Shown here piece after piece: positions 1-8,302 of a DNA stretch of 64,000 nucleotides (positions are counted from its first letter, which is position 1; the number at the start of each line of letters is the position of its first letter). Below the pieces are notes generated by a model. It worked only from the letters and a program-made list of their open reading frames with translations. It had not been told where the DNA came from and searched no databases. The DNA lies in assembly GCF_000633595.2 (NCBI RefSeq), contig NZ_JIBU02000032.1, forward strand, positions 364-64,363, read 5' to 3'. A program made the translations under genes and the position numbers. This DNA is from Clostridium drakei. Lineage in GTDB: Bacteria > Bacillota > Clostridia > Clostridiales > Clostridiaceae.

Positions 1-129
1 GCATTAGAACTTCTTAATGAAGTGAGTTTTCCTTCACAGCATATATCAGCCGGAATACAGCTGAAAGTTACTTCGCTTACGTCGCAATATGCTCATTAAT
101 TGAATTATATTAAAGGTTATTTCTTAATT

Positions 130-471
130 TTATTTAAATCTTTTTATATCTTCTAATCCTTGATAAATTTCTTCTTTTGAAAAGTTATTTTTAAGTAATT
201 CTTCATCACTTTTCTTTAGCAATAGATTATAGAAATCACAGGATGCTTCATATATTTCTGGTGAATTATTTTTTTCTAATTCATGAAAAATTAAGTTTTC
301 AGCTTCATTATAATTCCCTTTATTATATAAGCTTTTTAACACTATTTTAAATATGTCAATGGAACCCATTTGATCAATATTAATTGTTTCGCTGCTTTTT
401 TCTTCTTTATTAAACAAAACTTTTGCACCTATTTTTCCAAGACCTTTCATAAGCTCTTCAAAATAATCCAT
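130..471 (-). CDS. Small DUF6483-like protein of unknown function
   Basis: A soluble, helical, acidic protein of 113 residues starting MDYFEELMKGLGK. A longer frame begins 19 codons upstream, but the internal ATG has a good ribosome binding site (AAGAAGG) about 7 bases before it, so I chose it. The layout (amphipathic N-terminal helix, then TPR-like helices around YNKGNYNEAENLIFHEL) resembles DUF6483 proteins of Clostridia and Bacilli, from memory only. It lies downstream of the serine hydrolase on the same strand and may be co-transcribed. No catalytic motif is visible and the function is unknown. Confidence 0.6.
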   Translation of the reverse strand: MDYFEELMKGLGKIGAKVLFNKEEKSSETINIDQMGSIDIFKIVLKSLYNKGNYNEAENLIFHELEKNNSPEIYEASCDFYNLLLKKSDEELLKNNFSKEEIYQGLEDIKRFK

Positions 472-552
472 AGCTTTAACCCTTCTTTGTTTATTTATAA
501 TTTTATAGTGAATTAGAATATATGTCAAAATACAAGGAAGAACTAAAAAATT

Positions 553-2391
553 TTATTTTATCTTACTTGCATTATATTTAGCTCCTAATTGGTATAAATC
601 AATACTAGTGACTTGTCCTTTTTCATTGGTATTAACAGTTAGATTACCATCAAAACTTCTGAAGTAAAATTTGTTTTTAGATTCAGGGAACATTTCACAT
701 TTTGGCTGGCCTGCAAAGATAAAATAAAGATGCCCATCTTCACTTGTTATAGAACCAGTTACTCCTAAATCTTTAAAAGAATATTCTCCAACATAGCTAT
801 TTGATAAATTGTTATCAAGTTTTATAACTTCTTTTGCTTTTGGCATTTCATATTTATATCCAAGGCATACATTAGTTAATACACTACTTATTGAATCTAC
901 ATGATAATATCCTATATTGCTTAGTATAATTATAGTTAAATCCTTATCTGGTATTCTTTCTATATTGCTTGTAAATCCTAATACATTACCACCATGATAA
1001 ATTTCGTGTAAATCAGGTGAGTCGTATATCATCCAACCATAACCATAATAGTCTAAATTATCACCCTCAGACATTGCTACATGTTTGGAAAACATTTTAT
1101 CTAAGGTTTTTTCGGTTAATAATTTATGTTCTTTTAAGGATCTATCCCACTTATATAAGTCTTCTGTACAGGAATATAGTGCACCTGCACCATAAAGTGC
1201 ATTAAGTGATGATTTATCGCTAATAGGGGAGACATCCAGGTATCCTGTATATCCATTAGAATTATAATTCTTTATTGTACCATTATAACCCATACCTGTA
1301 TGGTTCATATTAAGAGGTTTAAAAATATTATTTTGAAGGTAATCAGCATAGCTCATTCCACTAACTTTTTCTACTATATATCCTAGTAAAATGTAACCTG
1401 AATTAGAATATTCAAATTTACTTCCAGGTTTAAAATAAAGTGGTTTATCTTTAAATAAGTTAATTATATTTTCAATTTTTTTGGAATCTTCAAGTTTCAT
1501 ATTTAAAAGTGTAGGAGTAACATTTGCCAGACCAGATGTATGAGTAAGTAGATTGTCTATAGTTATTTTATCCCCATTTGGAAAATCAGGAATATACTTA
1601 GAAACTTTATCCTGCTCATTTATCAATCCTTTTTCAACTAACTGCATTATGGCTGTTGCTGTAAATTGTTTTGTCATTGACCCTATAGCAAATGTTGTAT
1701 GATTTGTATTTTTAATGTTTTGATCAAAGTTTGACATATTATATCCTTTGTCAAGAAGTATATTACCGCCTTTAGCTACAAGTACACTTCCAGAGAAATT
1801 ATAAAGTTTTTGTTCGGCAGTTAGGTAATCATCTAGTTTTTTAGAAATATCTTTGTCACTTGAAAGGCTTGGAGTATTATTAAAATAGGCTTCAGTATTT
1901 TTTTGAATATCAGATATATTTACTGTATTACTGTCACTATCAAAGTCTACTACTTTATTGAGCACTTCACTAAAAAATTGTAAAGGTACAAATACTTCTA
2001 CATTATTAACAAAGGATTTGGTTGATAAATTAATAGAAGAACCATTTAAGGTTACATTTTTATCACCATTGTGAATTTTTATTGTATTTTTATTGCTTGT
2101 TATCGTAGCATACCCAGCTCCTAATTGAATATTTGAAGTAGCATCCATTGCCTTTATTATAGGAGTAAGTGGAAGCATAACCTTTGAGTTTGAATCAAAA
2201 TAAGTATCATAACGATCAACTGAAATAGATTTTCCGTTAAAATTAACTTTAATGGAATCTGATTGATTTGCTGTAGCAACCACAGTTGATTTTGTGTTGG
2301 CAGAAGTACCTTGTGCAGCACTTACAAAAGTTACATTAGAGCATGTAATAAATATTGATATTAATAGATAGGAAAAAGTCTTTTTAAACAT
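553..2391 (-). CDS. Secreted class C beta-lactamase/PBP-like serine hydrolase with N-terminal stalk domain
   Basis: A 612-residue exported protein. Residues 1-25 are a signal peptide ending VSA-A. Residues about 45-160 look like a copper-amine-oxidase N-terminal-like (stalk) domain, with the motif VMLPLTPIIKAMDA and a final VNIS strand. Residues about 185-500 form a beta-lactamase/DD-peptidase fold with the nucleophile motif SMTK (S238, K241), YSN (328-330) and HGG (466-468). A C-terminal beta-rich tail follows, as in many AmpH/PBP4*-like hydrolases. The family hydrolyses D-amino-acid peptides or esters in the envelope; the substrate cannot be told from sequence. It sits downstream of an ABC exporter on the same strand. 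Resistance to beta-lactams is not implied. Confidence 0.88.
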   Translation of the reverse strand: MFKKTFSYLLISIFITCSNVTFVSAAQGTSANTKSTVVATANQSDSIKVNFNGKSISVDRYDTYFDSNSKVMLPLTPIIKAMDATSNIQLGAGYATITSNKNTIKIHNGDKNVTLNGSSINLSTKSFVNNVEVFVPLQFFSEVLNKVVDFDSDSNTVNISDIQKNTEAYFNNTPSLSSDKDISKKLDDYLTAEQKLYNFSGSVLVAKGGNILLDKGYNMSNFDQNIKNTNHTTFAIGSMTKQFTATAIMQLVEKGLINEQDKVSKYIPDFPNGDKITIDNLLTHTSGLANVTPTLLNMKLEDSKKIENIINLFKDKPLYFKPGSKFEYSNSGYILLGYIVEKVSGMSYADYLQNNIFKPLNMNHTGMGYNGTIKNYNSNGYTGYLDVSPISDKSSLNALYGAGALYSCTEDLYKWDRSLKEHKLLTEKTLDKMFSKHVAMSEGDNLDYYGYGWMIYDSPDLHEIYHGGNVLGFTSNIERIPDKDLTIIILSNIGYYHVDSISSVLTNVCLGYKYEMPKAKEVIKLDNNLSNSYVGEYSFKDLGVTGSITSEDGHLYFIFAGQPKCEMFPESKNKFYFRSFDGNLTVNTNEKGQVTSIDLYQLGAKYNASKIK

Positions 2392-2441
2392 TATTCATCG
2401 TCCTTTCTTATGTCCATGACTATATATTTTAATATTTAGAT

Positions 2442-3155
2442 CTATTTATCCAATTTTACTTTTTTATAAACAAAAACAAGTAAAATTGAAGAAATAATAA
2501 GCCATACAAAAATGTTTAATAAATTGTATTTTAAATCTAAGAAACCTTTACCTTCAGATATTTTGTAAATTGCAGCTAAAGTGTGATAAGTAAAGCAAAG
2601 GTTCGCAATACTTTTTAACACAGAGTTAATTCCAGAAAACATAGGAATCAGCATTAATATCATAATAATTGGAGTAGAGGCAATTCCTGTTTCCATTTGA
2701 CTCTTGCAAAGAAGTCCAATTATTAATCCTAAGATTATTATAGTAATAGATGAAATTAAGGATATTATTATATACAAAAATAAGTTTACATTGGGTGCAT
2801 TTACTATAAAAAATACAATCAAGCTTGAAACCATGCATGAAAGTAAGGAAATTAAAGATTTTCCAATTAAAAATTCAATTGGAGAAAGAGGGGAAAGCAT
2901 AAGTGTCCTTAAAGTGTTTTTTTCTTTTTCTTCTGCAATCAAGCAGGCTGCAGATGAACACCCTACCATTGCCAGGGTAAGAAGTAAGCAAATTTCTAAG
3001 GAAGTAATTTTAGGAATGTGAGTTCCCATCATTTTACCATATAATATAGCAAATATAATAGGCATCATGTACATAACTAAAACATTTGGATTTTGAAAAA
3101 AATCTTTTAATTCTTTAATAAATAGAGCGTTAACTCTTCTAAGTGAAAAATCCAT
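2442..3155 (-). CDS. ABC-2 type transporter permease
   Basis: A 237-residue integral membrane protein with about six hydrophobic segments, starting with an amphipathic stretch (FIKELKDFFQNPNVLVMYMMP) typical of ABC-2 permeases. The motif EEKEKNTLRTLMLSPLSP, just after the second segment, is the characteristic cytoplasmic loop of the family. The start codon abuts the stop codon of the upstream ATPase gene with no gap, and its ribosome binding site lies inside that gene, so the two are translationally coupled. The pair probably forms an exporter (peptide, lipid or drug) with the ATPase; the substrate is unknown. Confidence 0.88.
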   Translation of the reverse strand: MDFSLRRVNALFIKELKDFFQNPNVLVMYMMPIIFAILYGKMMGTHIPKITSLEICLLLTLAMVGCSSAACLIAEEKEKNTLRTLMLSPLSPIEFLIGKSLISLLSCMVSSLIVFFIVNAPNVNLFLYIIISLISSITIIILGLIIGLLCKSQMETGIASTPIIMILMLIPMFSGINSVLKSIANLCFTYHTLAAIYKISEGKGFLDLKYNLLNIFVWLIISSILLVFVYKKVKLDK

Positions 3156-4001
3156 CTATAATTCCCTCCCAGTTAATTTCAAAAATATTTCTTCTAAATT
3201 TGGCTCTTTTGAATGAATGGATAATAATTGTCCACTTTTCATCCAGGTATTTATTTTCTCTCCACCAGTTTCATCATTTTTTATAGTTATTAAATCATCA
3301 ATTTCTTTTAATCTAACTTCTATACAATCTTCAGCATACTTTTGCTTTAGCTTGAGAGGGGCATTCATTTCAACTATGGTACCTTCGTTTAAAAAAGCTA
3401 CCCTATGACAAAGCTTATCTGCTTCCTCCATGTTGTGAGTGGTTAGAAATATAGTAGTACCATTTTTGTTAAGTTCTTTAAGAAGTTTATGGATTTCATT
3501 AGAAGTACCAGGGTCTAATGAAGAAGTAGGTTCGTCTAAAAATAAAAGTGAAGGCTTGTTAAGTACAGCTCTAGCTAGTAAAAGTCTTTGCTTCATTCCT
3601 TTAGACAGCTTTTTAGCCTTAGTTTTTTTATCCTTTAATAGAGAAACTTTTTCTAAGATTTCATCTATATATTTTTCATCTATATCATATATCTTAGCAA
3701 ATAATTGCAAATTTTCATACACAGAAAGTCTTTCGTATATTCCACTAGTATCGGTAAGAACGCCTATATGCTTGAAAATGTTTCTATTTAAAGAATAAAT
3801 ATCTTGGTTGAGAACTTTTCCTTCACCAGAAGAAGGTAAAAGCTGAGAGGTTAACATTTTTATTGTTGTAGTTTTGCCAGCACCACTAGGACCTAAAAAA
3901 CCAAATATTTCTCCTGATTTTATTTCAAAATTTAACCCGCATAATGCTTTTTTATCTTTGAAATTTTTTGTAATGTTTTTCATTACAATTACATTGTCCA
4001 T
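3156..4001 (-). CDS. ABC transporter ATP-binding protein
   Basis: A 281-residue ABC ATPase with an intact Walker A (GPSGAGKTT), a signature (LSKGMKQRL, a common variant of LSGGQ), Walker B plus Glu (LLFLDEPTSSLD) and an H-loop (TTHNMEEAD). A C-terminal extension of about 60 residues is usual for the CcmA/NatA-type exporter ATPases. The internal ATG was chosen because AAAGGAG lies about 9 bases upstream; the eight codons before it would leave no good site. It energises the neighbouring ABC-2 permease and probably shares its transcript. Confidence 0.93.
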   Translation of the reverse strand: MDNVIVMKNITKNFKDKKALCGLNFEIKSGEIFGFLGPSGAGKTTTIKMLTSQLLPSSGEGKVLNQDIYSLNRNIFKHIGVLTDTSGIYERLSVYENLQLFAKIYDIDEKYIDEILEKVSLLKDKKTKAKKLSKGMKQRLLLARAVLNKPSLLFLDEPTSSLDPGTSNEIHKLLKELNKNGTTIFLTTHNMEEADKLCHRVAFLNEGTIVEMNAPLKLKQKYAEDCIEVRLKEIDDLITIKNDETGGEKINTWMKSGQLLSIHSKEPNLEEIFLKLTGREL

Positions 4002-4113
4002 ATAAAAGCTCCTTTCATATATCATCTTATGATTACCTGCTTTGTTTATATTAAAGATTATATGATATTTACAACTATTGTTATATATAATTTCTATGAA
4101 AGGAGCAAATAAG

Positions 4114-4230
4114 CTGTTAAATCATACATATTTCAGTATGAGGGAAGCTTCTAAACTGGTTAATATTACGTTAAAAAGATATAAAAGGAGAAATATAATG
4201 GTTATTTGGAGCTGCATTTTAAAACATACC
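4114..4230 (+). pseudogene. Possible degraded MerR-type helix-turn-helix remnant
   Basis: This short plus-strand frame can be read YFSMREASKLVNITLKRYK, which resembles the N-terminal DNA-binding motif of MerR regulators (usually YxIxEVAKLxGIxxxTLRYYE). A good AAAGGAG sits upstream, but the first ATG is inside the motif, residues around the recognition helix are missing, and the frame ends after about 30 codons. It could be the stub of a regulator once divergent from the ABC exporter genes, or chance resemblance. Confidence 0.2.
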
Positions 4231-5261
4231 TAAAATTTTAAAATATCTTTTAGTTCATTTATTCTTCCCTTGGAGAGAGGAATAGAAGTTTTGTTTTTAT
4301 CATCTAGTATAAGACTATAGCTATTTCTTGTCCATGTAACTACTTCTCTAACTCTCTGAAGGTTAACTAAATAAGAACGATGGCATCTAAAGAATCCAAA
4401 GTATTTTAACCTATTTTCAAGTTCCATAAGTGTTAAGGTACAAGGAAACTTTTCCTCACCAACATTTAAATAGCTTGTACCATTTAAACTCTCTATAGAT
4501 ATAATTTCTGTAGGATTAAGTAAAATAATTTTTTCATCTACTTTTGCAGGGATTTTATCTATTTTAAAATATGGAGAATCTAAATCTTCTTCACTATTGG
4601 ATTTTTCATCAGCTTCATTATTAGATATATCTGTTTCCACAGTATTAAGTCCTTTTTCATCTAAAATATAAGTTTCACCACCTAATAAAATAATATCTTC
4701 TAATGATACAGAAGTAGCAAGAATGGAAATCCCTAAACTGCAAATATAAGGTATACATTCTCTTATAATTAGGGTACTTTCTCTATCAATGTTTAGTGTA
4801 GCTTCTTGCATTAAGATAAGTTTACAATTACTAAGTAAAGCACGTGCGATGCTTAGCCTTTTCTTTTGTGAATAAGTCAGAGACTTTATTTTTTTATTTG
4901 ATATGTCAAATAACCCTAATTTAATCAATATTTCTTTTATAGAACTTTGAGAGTTGTAAATTTTTTTAAAGAATTTCATGTAATCATAAATTTTTAACCT
5001 TCCATACATGCCATCATTGCTAAATGTAACAGCGATAATATTTTTTATGTTAGTGCATTTACTAATTTGTATGTTTTCTATATAAATATTTCCTTTAGAG
5101 AAATTAGTTTTTCCTAAAATCAAGTTAAATAGAAGATTTGAAGTATCATTAGAACATTTTATACCTATGCATTTTCCATGGTTTAAGGTCAAATTTAAAT
5201 TGTTTAATAATCTTAAATTTCCACATTCTTTGGATAAATTTTCTATATTTAAAAGAGTCAT
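4230..5261 (-). CDS. LytTR transcription regulator fused to a degenerate ABC ATPase domain
   Basis: A 343-residue protein. Residues 1-210 follow the ABC ATPase fold but the catalytic sites are lost: the P-loop position reads GIKCSNDTSN (33-42) with no GKS/T, the signature reads LTYSQ (129-133), and Walker B reads LILMQEA with Asp replaced by Gln. Residues about 245-343 are a LytTR DNA-binding domain (FFRCHRSYLVNL, then IPLSKGRINELKDIL). An ABC-plus-LytTR regulator architecture is known in Firmicutes. It lies upstream of, and on the same strand as, the active ATPase/permease genes, so it probably regulates them or its ABC half interacts with the transporter (inference). RBS AGGTGGTG precedes the ATG. 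Confidence 0.85.
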   Translation of the reverse strand: MTLLNIENLSKECGNLRLLNNLNLTLNHGKCIGIKCSNDTSNLLFNLILGKTNFSKGNIYIENIQISKCTNIKNIIAVTFSNDGMYGRLKIYDYMKFFKKIYNSQSSIKEILIKLGLFDISNKKIKSLTYSQKKRLSIARALLSNCKLILMQEATLNIDRESTLIIRECIPYICSLGISILATSVSLEDIILLGGETYILDEKGLNTVETDISNNEADEKSNSEEDLDSPYFKIDKIPAKVDEKIILLNPTEIISIESLNGTSYLNVGEEKFPCTLTLMELENRLKYFGFFRCHRSYLVNLQRVREVVTWTRNSYSLILDDKNKTSIPLSKGRINELKDILKF

Positions 5262-5525
5262 TAATACACCACCTAAGATAAAGTATATATTTAGATTATA
5301 CTATGAATTGGAAAGAAATTATATTGATAACGTATACGATAGAGAAGTTGTATTAATAGGATTGTTTTGTTAATTCAAAATATGGCTTAATTAGGCATCT
5401 AAAATATGTGTTTTTCATATAATAAAAGAACATCTTAATAAAAAGTTTACAATTTTAATAAGGTTTTTTTAAGGAAACTCTAGTAGAATATGCTGTGAAG
5501 ATTAATGCAGAGAGGTAAGTTACAT

Positions 5526-6773
5526 ATGATAAAAAAGTACTTGCAAAATGAAAATTACTATAAGATCACAATAACTTTAGGAATATTCTTATCTATAATT
5601 TGGATAGCTGTGGTAAATACAAAATTAGAATCTGATTTTAAATATTATTATGAGATAGCAACAGATATTGCTAATGGTCTTACATGGGGAGATACTTATA
5701 CATCAATAGGATATTCAATTGTTCTTGGAGGCATATTCAAGTTATTTGGTGCTAGTCTACTAAAAGCTAAAATATTTAATATTGTTCTTACTTTTATATG
5801 CTATGTGTGTTTTATGAATATATTAAAAAAGTTAGATATAAATGAAAAAGATAGAAGAATTATATTTGCATTATTTGTATTTTTCCCAAACAACATATTT
5901 TATAACAGTATTCTTGCTACAGAAATATTATTTACTGCAATTTTACTCATTATAACACTTATTTATTTTACTAAATGTAGATACAAATACATACTTATGG
6001 GTATTCTATGTGGTTTAAATACTATGATAAAGCCATTTTTTCTAGTATTTTTCTTTGCTGTATTTTTAATTGAATTTATTATTAATAAAAAGTTTTTTGG
6101 AGCACTAAAAAATTCTTTAATTATATTGATTGTGACATCACTAGTAATAGCACCATGGGTTTATAGAAATACTAAGATGATGGGTGAATTTACTTTTGTG
6201 TCCAATAATGGTGGAATAGTTTTATATATAAACAACAATTCAGAGAATAAGTTTGGAAGATGGATGCCAGTAGAAAATGTTAAAAATTCTATTGTAGACA
6301 CAAAAGAATATAAAGAAGCCAATGCTACAGAAAAGGATAAGATGCTAGCTAAGGCGGCTAAAAGCTGGATAAAAACTCATCCAATACGTTTTATAGAATT
6401 AGGCTTTGAAAGATTACTTAATAATTATTTTTTAGGTGATGATATTTTATATGTTACATATGGAACTGGAATGAAAATTTATGTTATTGTTATCTTATTT
6501 ATAATAACTAATATTATAAGAAACATTATATTTATTCCTGCTGTTATATACATTTTAAAAAAGAGTTTTGCTATTTTAAACCATATTATTAAAAGAAAAA
6601 ATTATGAATTAGATAAATTTGAATTGTATAATATAGTTTTATTTTTTATGTTTAGTACTATATATTTTTTAACAGAAGGACAAGGAAGGTATGCTTTTCC
6701 AGAAATTTTTATAATGGTATATTCTTTTTACTACTTTAGGAAGGAACGAAAAATAGTAAAAAAATTAAAATAA
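5526..6773 (+). CDS. GT39-like membrane glycosyltransferase
   Basis: A protein of about 415 residues with roughly ten membrane segments. The first external loop carries the acidic motif SDFKYYYEIATDIANG followed by a TSIGYSIVLGGIFKLFG segment, typical of GT39/ArnT-like (PMT family) glycosyltransferases that use polyprenyl-phosphate sugars. The final loop has LTEGQGRYAFPEIFIM, also typical. The ATG eight codons into the longest frame is preceded by GAGAGG and was taken as the start. It probably modifies a cell-wall polymer or surface protein; the acceptor is unknown. A stem-loop with a T run follows it. Confidence 0.78.
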   Translation: MIKKYLQNENYYKITITLGIFLSIIWIAVVNTKLESDFKYYYEIATDIANGLTWGDTYTSIGYSIVLGGIFKLFGASLLKAKIFNIVLTFICYVCFMNILKKLDINEKDRRIIFALFVFFPNNIFYNSILATEILFTAILLIITLIYFTKCRYKYILMGILCGLNTMIKPFFLVFFFAVFLIEFIINKKFFGALKNSLIILIVTSLVIAPWVYRNTKMMGEFTFVSNNGGIVLYINNNSENKFGRWMPVENVKNSIVDTKEYKEANATEKDKMLAKAAKSWIKTHPIRFIELGFERLLNNYFLGDDILYVTYGTGMKIYVIVILFIITNIIRNIIFIPAVIYILKKSFAILNHIIKRKNYELDKFELYNIVLFFMFSTIYFLTEGQGRYAFPEIFIMVYSFYYFRKERKIVKKLK

Positions 6774-6834
6774 TGTAGTGATTGTTTAGCCTAATGTTCT
6801 GTGCAAATCAAGGTTATTTTAATTTTAAAATATG

Positions 6835-6872
6835 GATTATCTTAAAATTAACTTTTAAGATAGTCTTTTTTT
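6835..6872 (+). terminator. Rho-independent terminator after the glycosyltransferase gene
   Basis: A 13-base inverted repeat (GATTATCTTAAAA / TTTTAAGATAGTC, with a G-T pair) around a 5-base loop is followed by a T run. It separates the glycosyltransferase gene from the pdu operon, which begins about 160 bases later. I could not identify a confident promoter or a cobalamin riboswitch in that gap. Confidence 0.75.
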
Positions 6873-7031
6873 ATTTATTGAATATGTAAATAAATTACCC
6901 AAACAAGTAAAAATATTACTAATTATAAAGTCAATAAAATAAGGAAAGTAAACAAAATAATCAGAAAATTCTAACCTAATATATTATAAAATGAAAGAGT
7001 AAAAATAATTTAAATTTATGGAGGTGCTTTT

Positions 7032-7313
7032 ATGGGACAAGAAGCATTGGGAATGATAGAAACAAAAGGACTAGTAGGAGCAATTGAGGCAGCAGATTCA
7101 ATGGTAAAGGCAGCAAATGTAGCTCTCATAGGATATGAAAAAATTGGATCAGGACTTGTAACAGTTATGGTAAGAGGAGATGTAGGTGCGGTAAAGGCAG
7201 CTACAGATGCTGGAGCAGCTTCTGCCAAACGTGTAGGAGAAGTAGTATCTGTACATGTAATTCCAAGACCACACACCGATGTGGAGAAAATATTACCTAA
7301 AGTAGTAGAATAA
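7032..7313 (+). CDS. pduA: Microcompartment hexameric shell protein PduA
   Basis: A 93-residue single BMC-domain protein (BMC-H): [20 protein letters not shown] at the N-terminus, [10 protein letters not shown] in the middle and the VIPRPH strand near the end. These hexamers tile the facets of the propanediol-utilisation shell and their central pores pass substrate. It is the first gene of the operon and the only short PduA/PduJ-type protein here; Salmonella has two. A GGAGGTG site lies 8 bases upstream of the ATG. Confidence 0.95.
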   Translation: MGQEALGMIETKGLVGAIEAADSMVKAANVALIGYEKIGSGLVTVMVRGDVGAVKAATDAGAASAKRVGEVVSVHVIPRPHTDVEKILPKVVE

Positions 7314-7335
7314 TATTTTTAAGGGGTAATGAATA

Positions 7336-8238
7336 ATGGATAATAACTTGATTGCAACCGTTTTAGAGGAAGTTAAAAAAAGAATAAATATAGATGGTAT
7401 GGATAAAGAACAAATCAGTAAAATTGTTCAAAACATAGCATGTCAAATGTTAAGTAATGATGTTAAAGAAGAAAAGATTCAAGTGAAAAAAATTGAAGAA
7501 AATAAAGTTAAAGAAAAAAAGGAGGTAAATGCAATGAGTGCACCATCACCAATAACAGAGTTTGTAGGTACAGCAAATTATGGAGATACAGTTGGACTAG
7601 TTATAGCTAATGTAGATACTTTATTACATGAAAAAATGGGATTAGATAAAAAATATCGTTCAATAGGTATAATAAGTGACAGAACAGGTGCAGGCCCTCA
7701 AATAATGGCTGCAGATGAGGCTGTAAAGGCTACAAATACGGAAATAGTAAGTATTGAATTACCAAGAGATACAAAGGGTGGAGCTGGACATGGTGCTTTA
7801 ATCATATTCGCTGCAGAAGATGTATCTGATGCTAGAAGAGCTGTAGAAGTTGCTCTTAAAGATACAGATAGAACTTTTGGAGATGTTTATGGATTTGATG
7901 CAGGACATGTAGAGCTTCATTATACAGCAAGAGCAAGTTTAGCTTTAGAAAAAGCTTTTGGTGCTCCACTTGGAAAGGCATTTGGAATAATTGTTGGTGC
8001 TCCAGCAGGTATTGGAGTTGTAATGGCAGATACAGCATTAAAAACTGCCAATGTAGATTTAGTAAGTTATGCAAGTCCAAGCCAGGGAACTTCACTTACT
8101 AACGAGGTTATTATAACAGTAACTGGAGATTCAGGTGCTGTTAGACAATCAGTAATTGCTGCTAGAGAAGTAGGAATTGCACTTGCAAAATCAATGGGCC
8201 AAGATCCTGTATCAACTACAGGTGAACCATATATTTAA
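7336..8238 (+). CDS. pduB: Microcompartment shell protein PduB (with internal PduB' start)
   Basis: A 300-residue protein with two fused BMC domains (BMC-T trimer), residues about 75-300. The first 66 residues are an extension: an amphipathic helix (NNLIATVLEEVKKRI), then a highly charged Lys/Glu linker. In Salmonella, pduB makes two products, PduB and the shorter PduB', from an in-frame internal start. The same arrangement is visible here, since codon 67 is ATG preceded by AGGAGG. The long form's N-terminal helix is known to link the enzyme core to the shell. Trimer pores of this family can gate larger metabolites. Confidence 0.95.
   Translation: MDNNLIATVLEEVKKRINIDGMDKEQISKIVQNIACQMLSNDVKEEKIQVKKIEENKVKEKKEVNAMSAPSPITEFVGTANYGDTVGLVIANVDTLLHEKMGLDKKYRSIGIISDRTGAGPQIMAADEAVKATNTEIVSIELPRDTKGGAGHGALIIFAAEDVSDARRAVEVALKDTDRTFGDVYGFDAGHVELHYTARASLALEKAFGAPLGKAFGIIVGAPAGIGVVMADTALKTANVDLVSYASPSQGTSLTNEVIITVTGDSGAVRQSVIAAREVGIALAKSMGQDPVSTTGEPYI
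7520..7536 (+). promoter_or_regulatory. Internal ribosome binding site and start codon for PduB'
   Basis: AAGGAGGTAAATGCAATG lies within pduB: a consensus Shine-Dalgarno about 7 bases before an in-frame ATG (codon 67), directly before MSAPSPITEFVG, where the BMC-T body begins. It would make a 234-residue product, close to the length of Salmonella PduB'. Given the known pduB/pduB' pair, internal initiation is very likely. Confidence 0.8.
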
Positions 8239-8302
8239 GATTTAGTTGATCAGTGAATAAATAGTAGTGCTTAGTTAATTAAAAAAGGTGGTGCTGAAAT
8301 TA

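Noticed and set aside
2704-3798. Plus-strand frames opposite the ABC permease and ATPase genes
   Set aside because: They are antisense shadows of well-supported genes, without ribosome binding sites or domains.
6873-7031. Possible cobalamin riboswitch upstream of the pdu operon
   Set aside because: The 160-base leader is A/T-rich and lacks the B12-box (GCCACTG-type) and peripheral stems.
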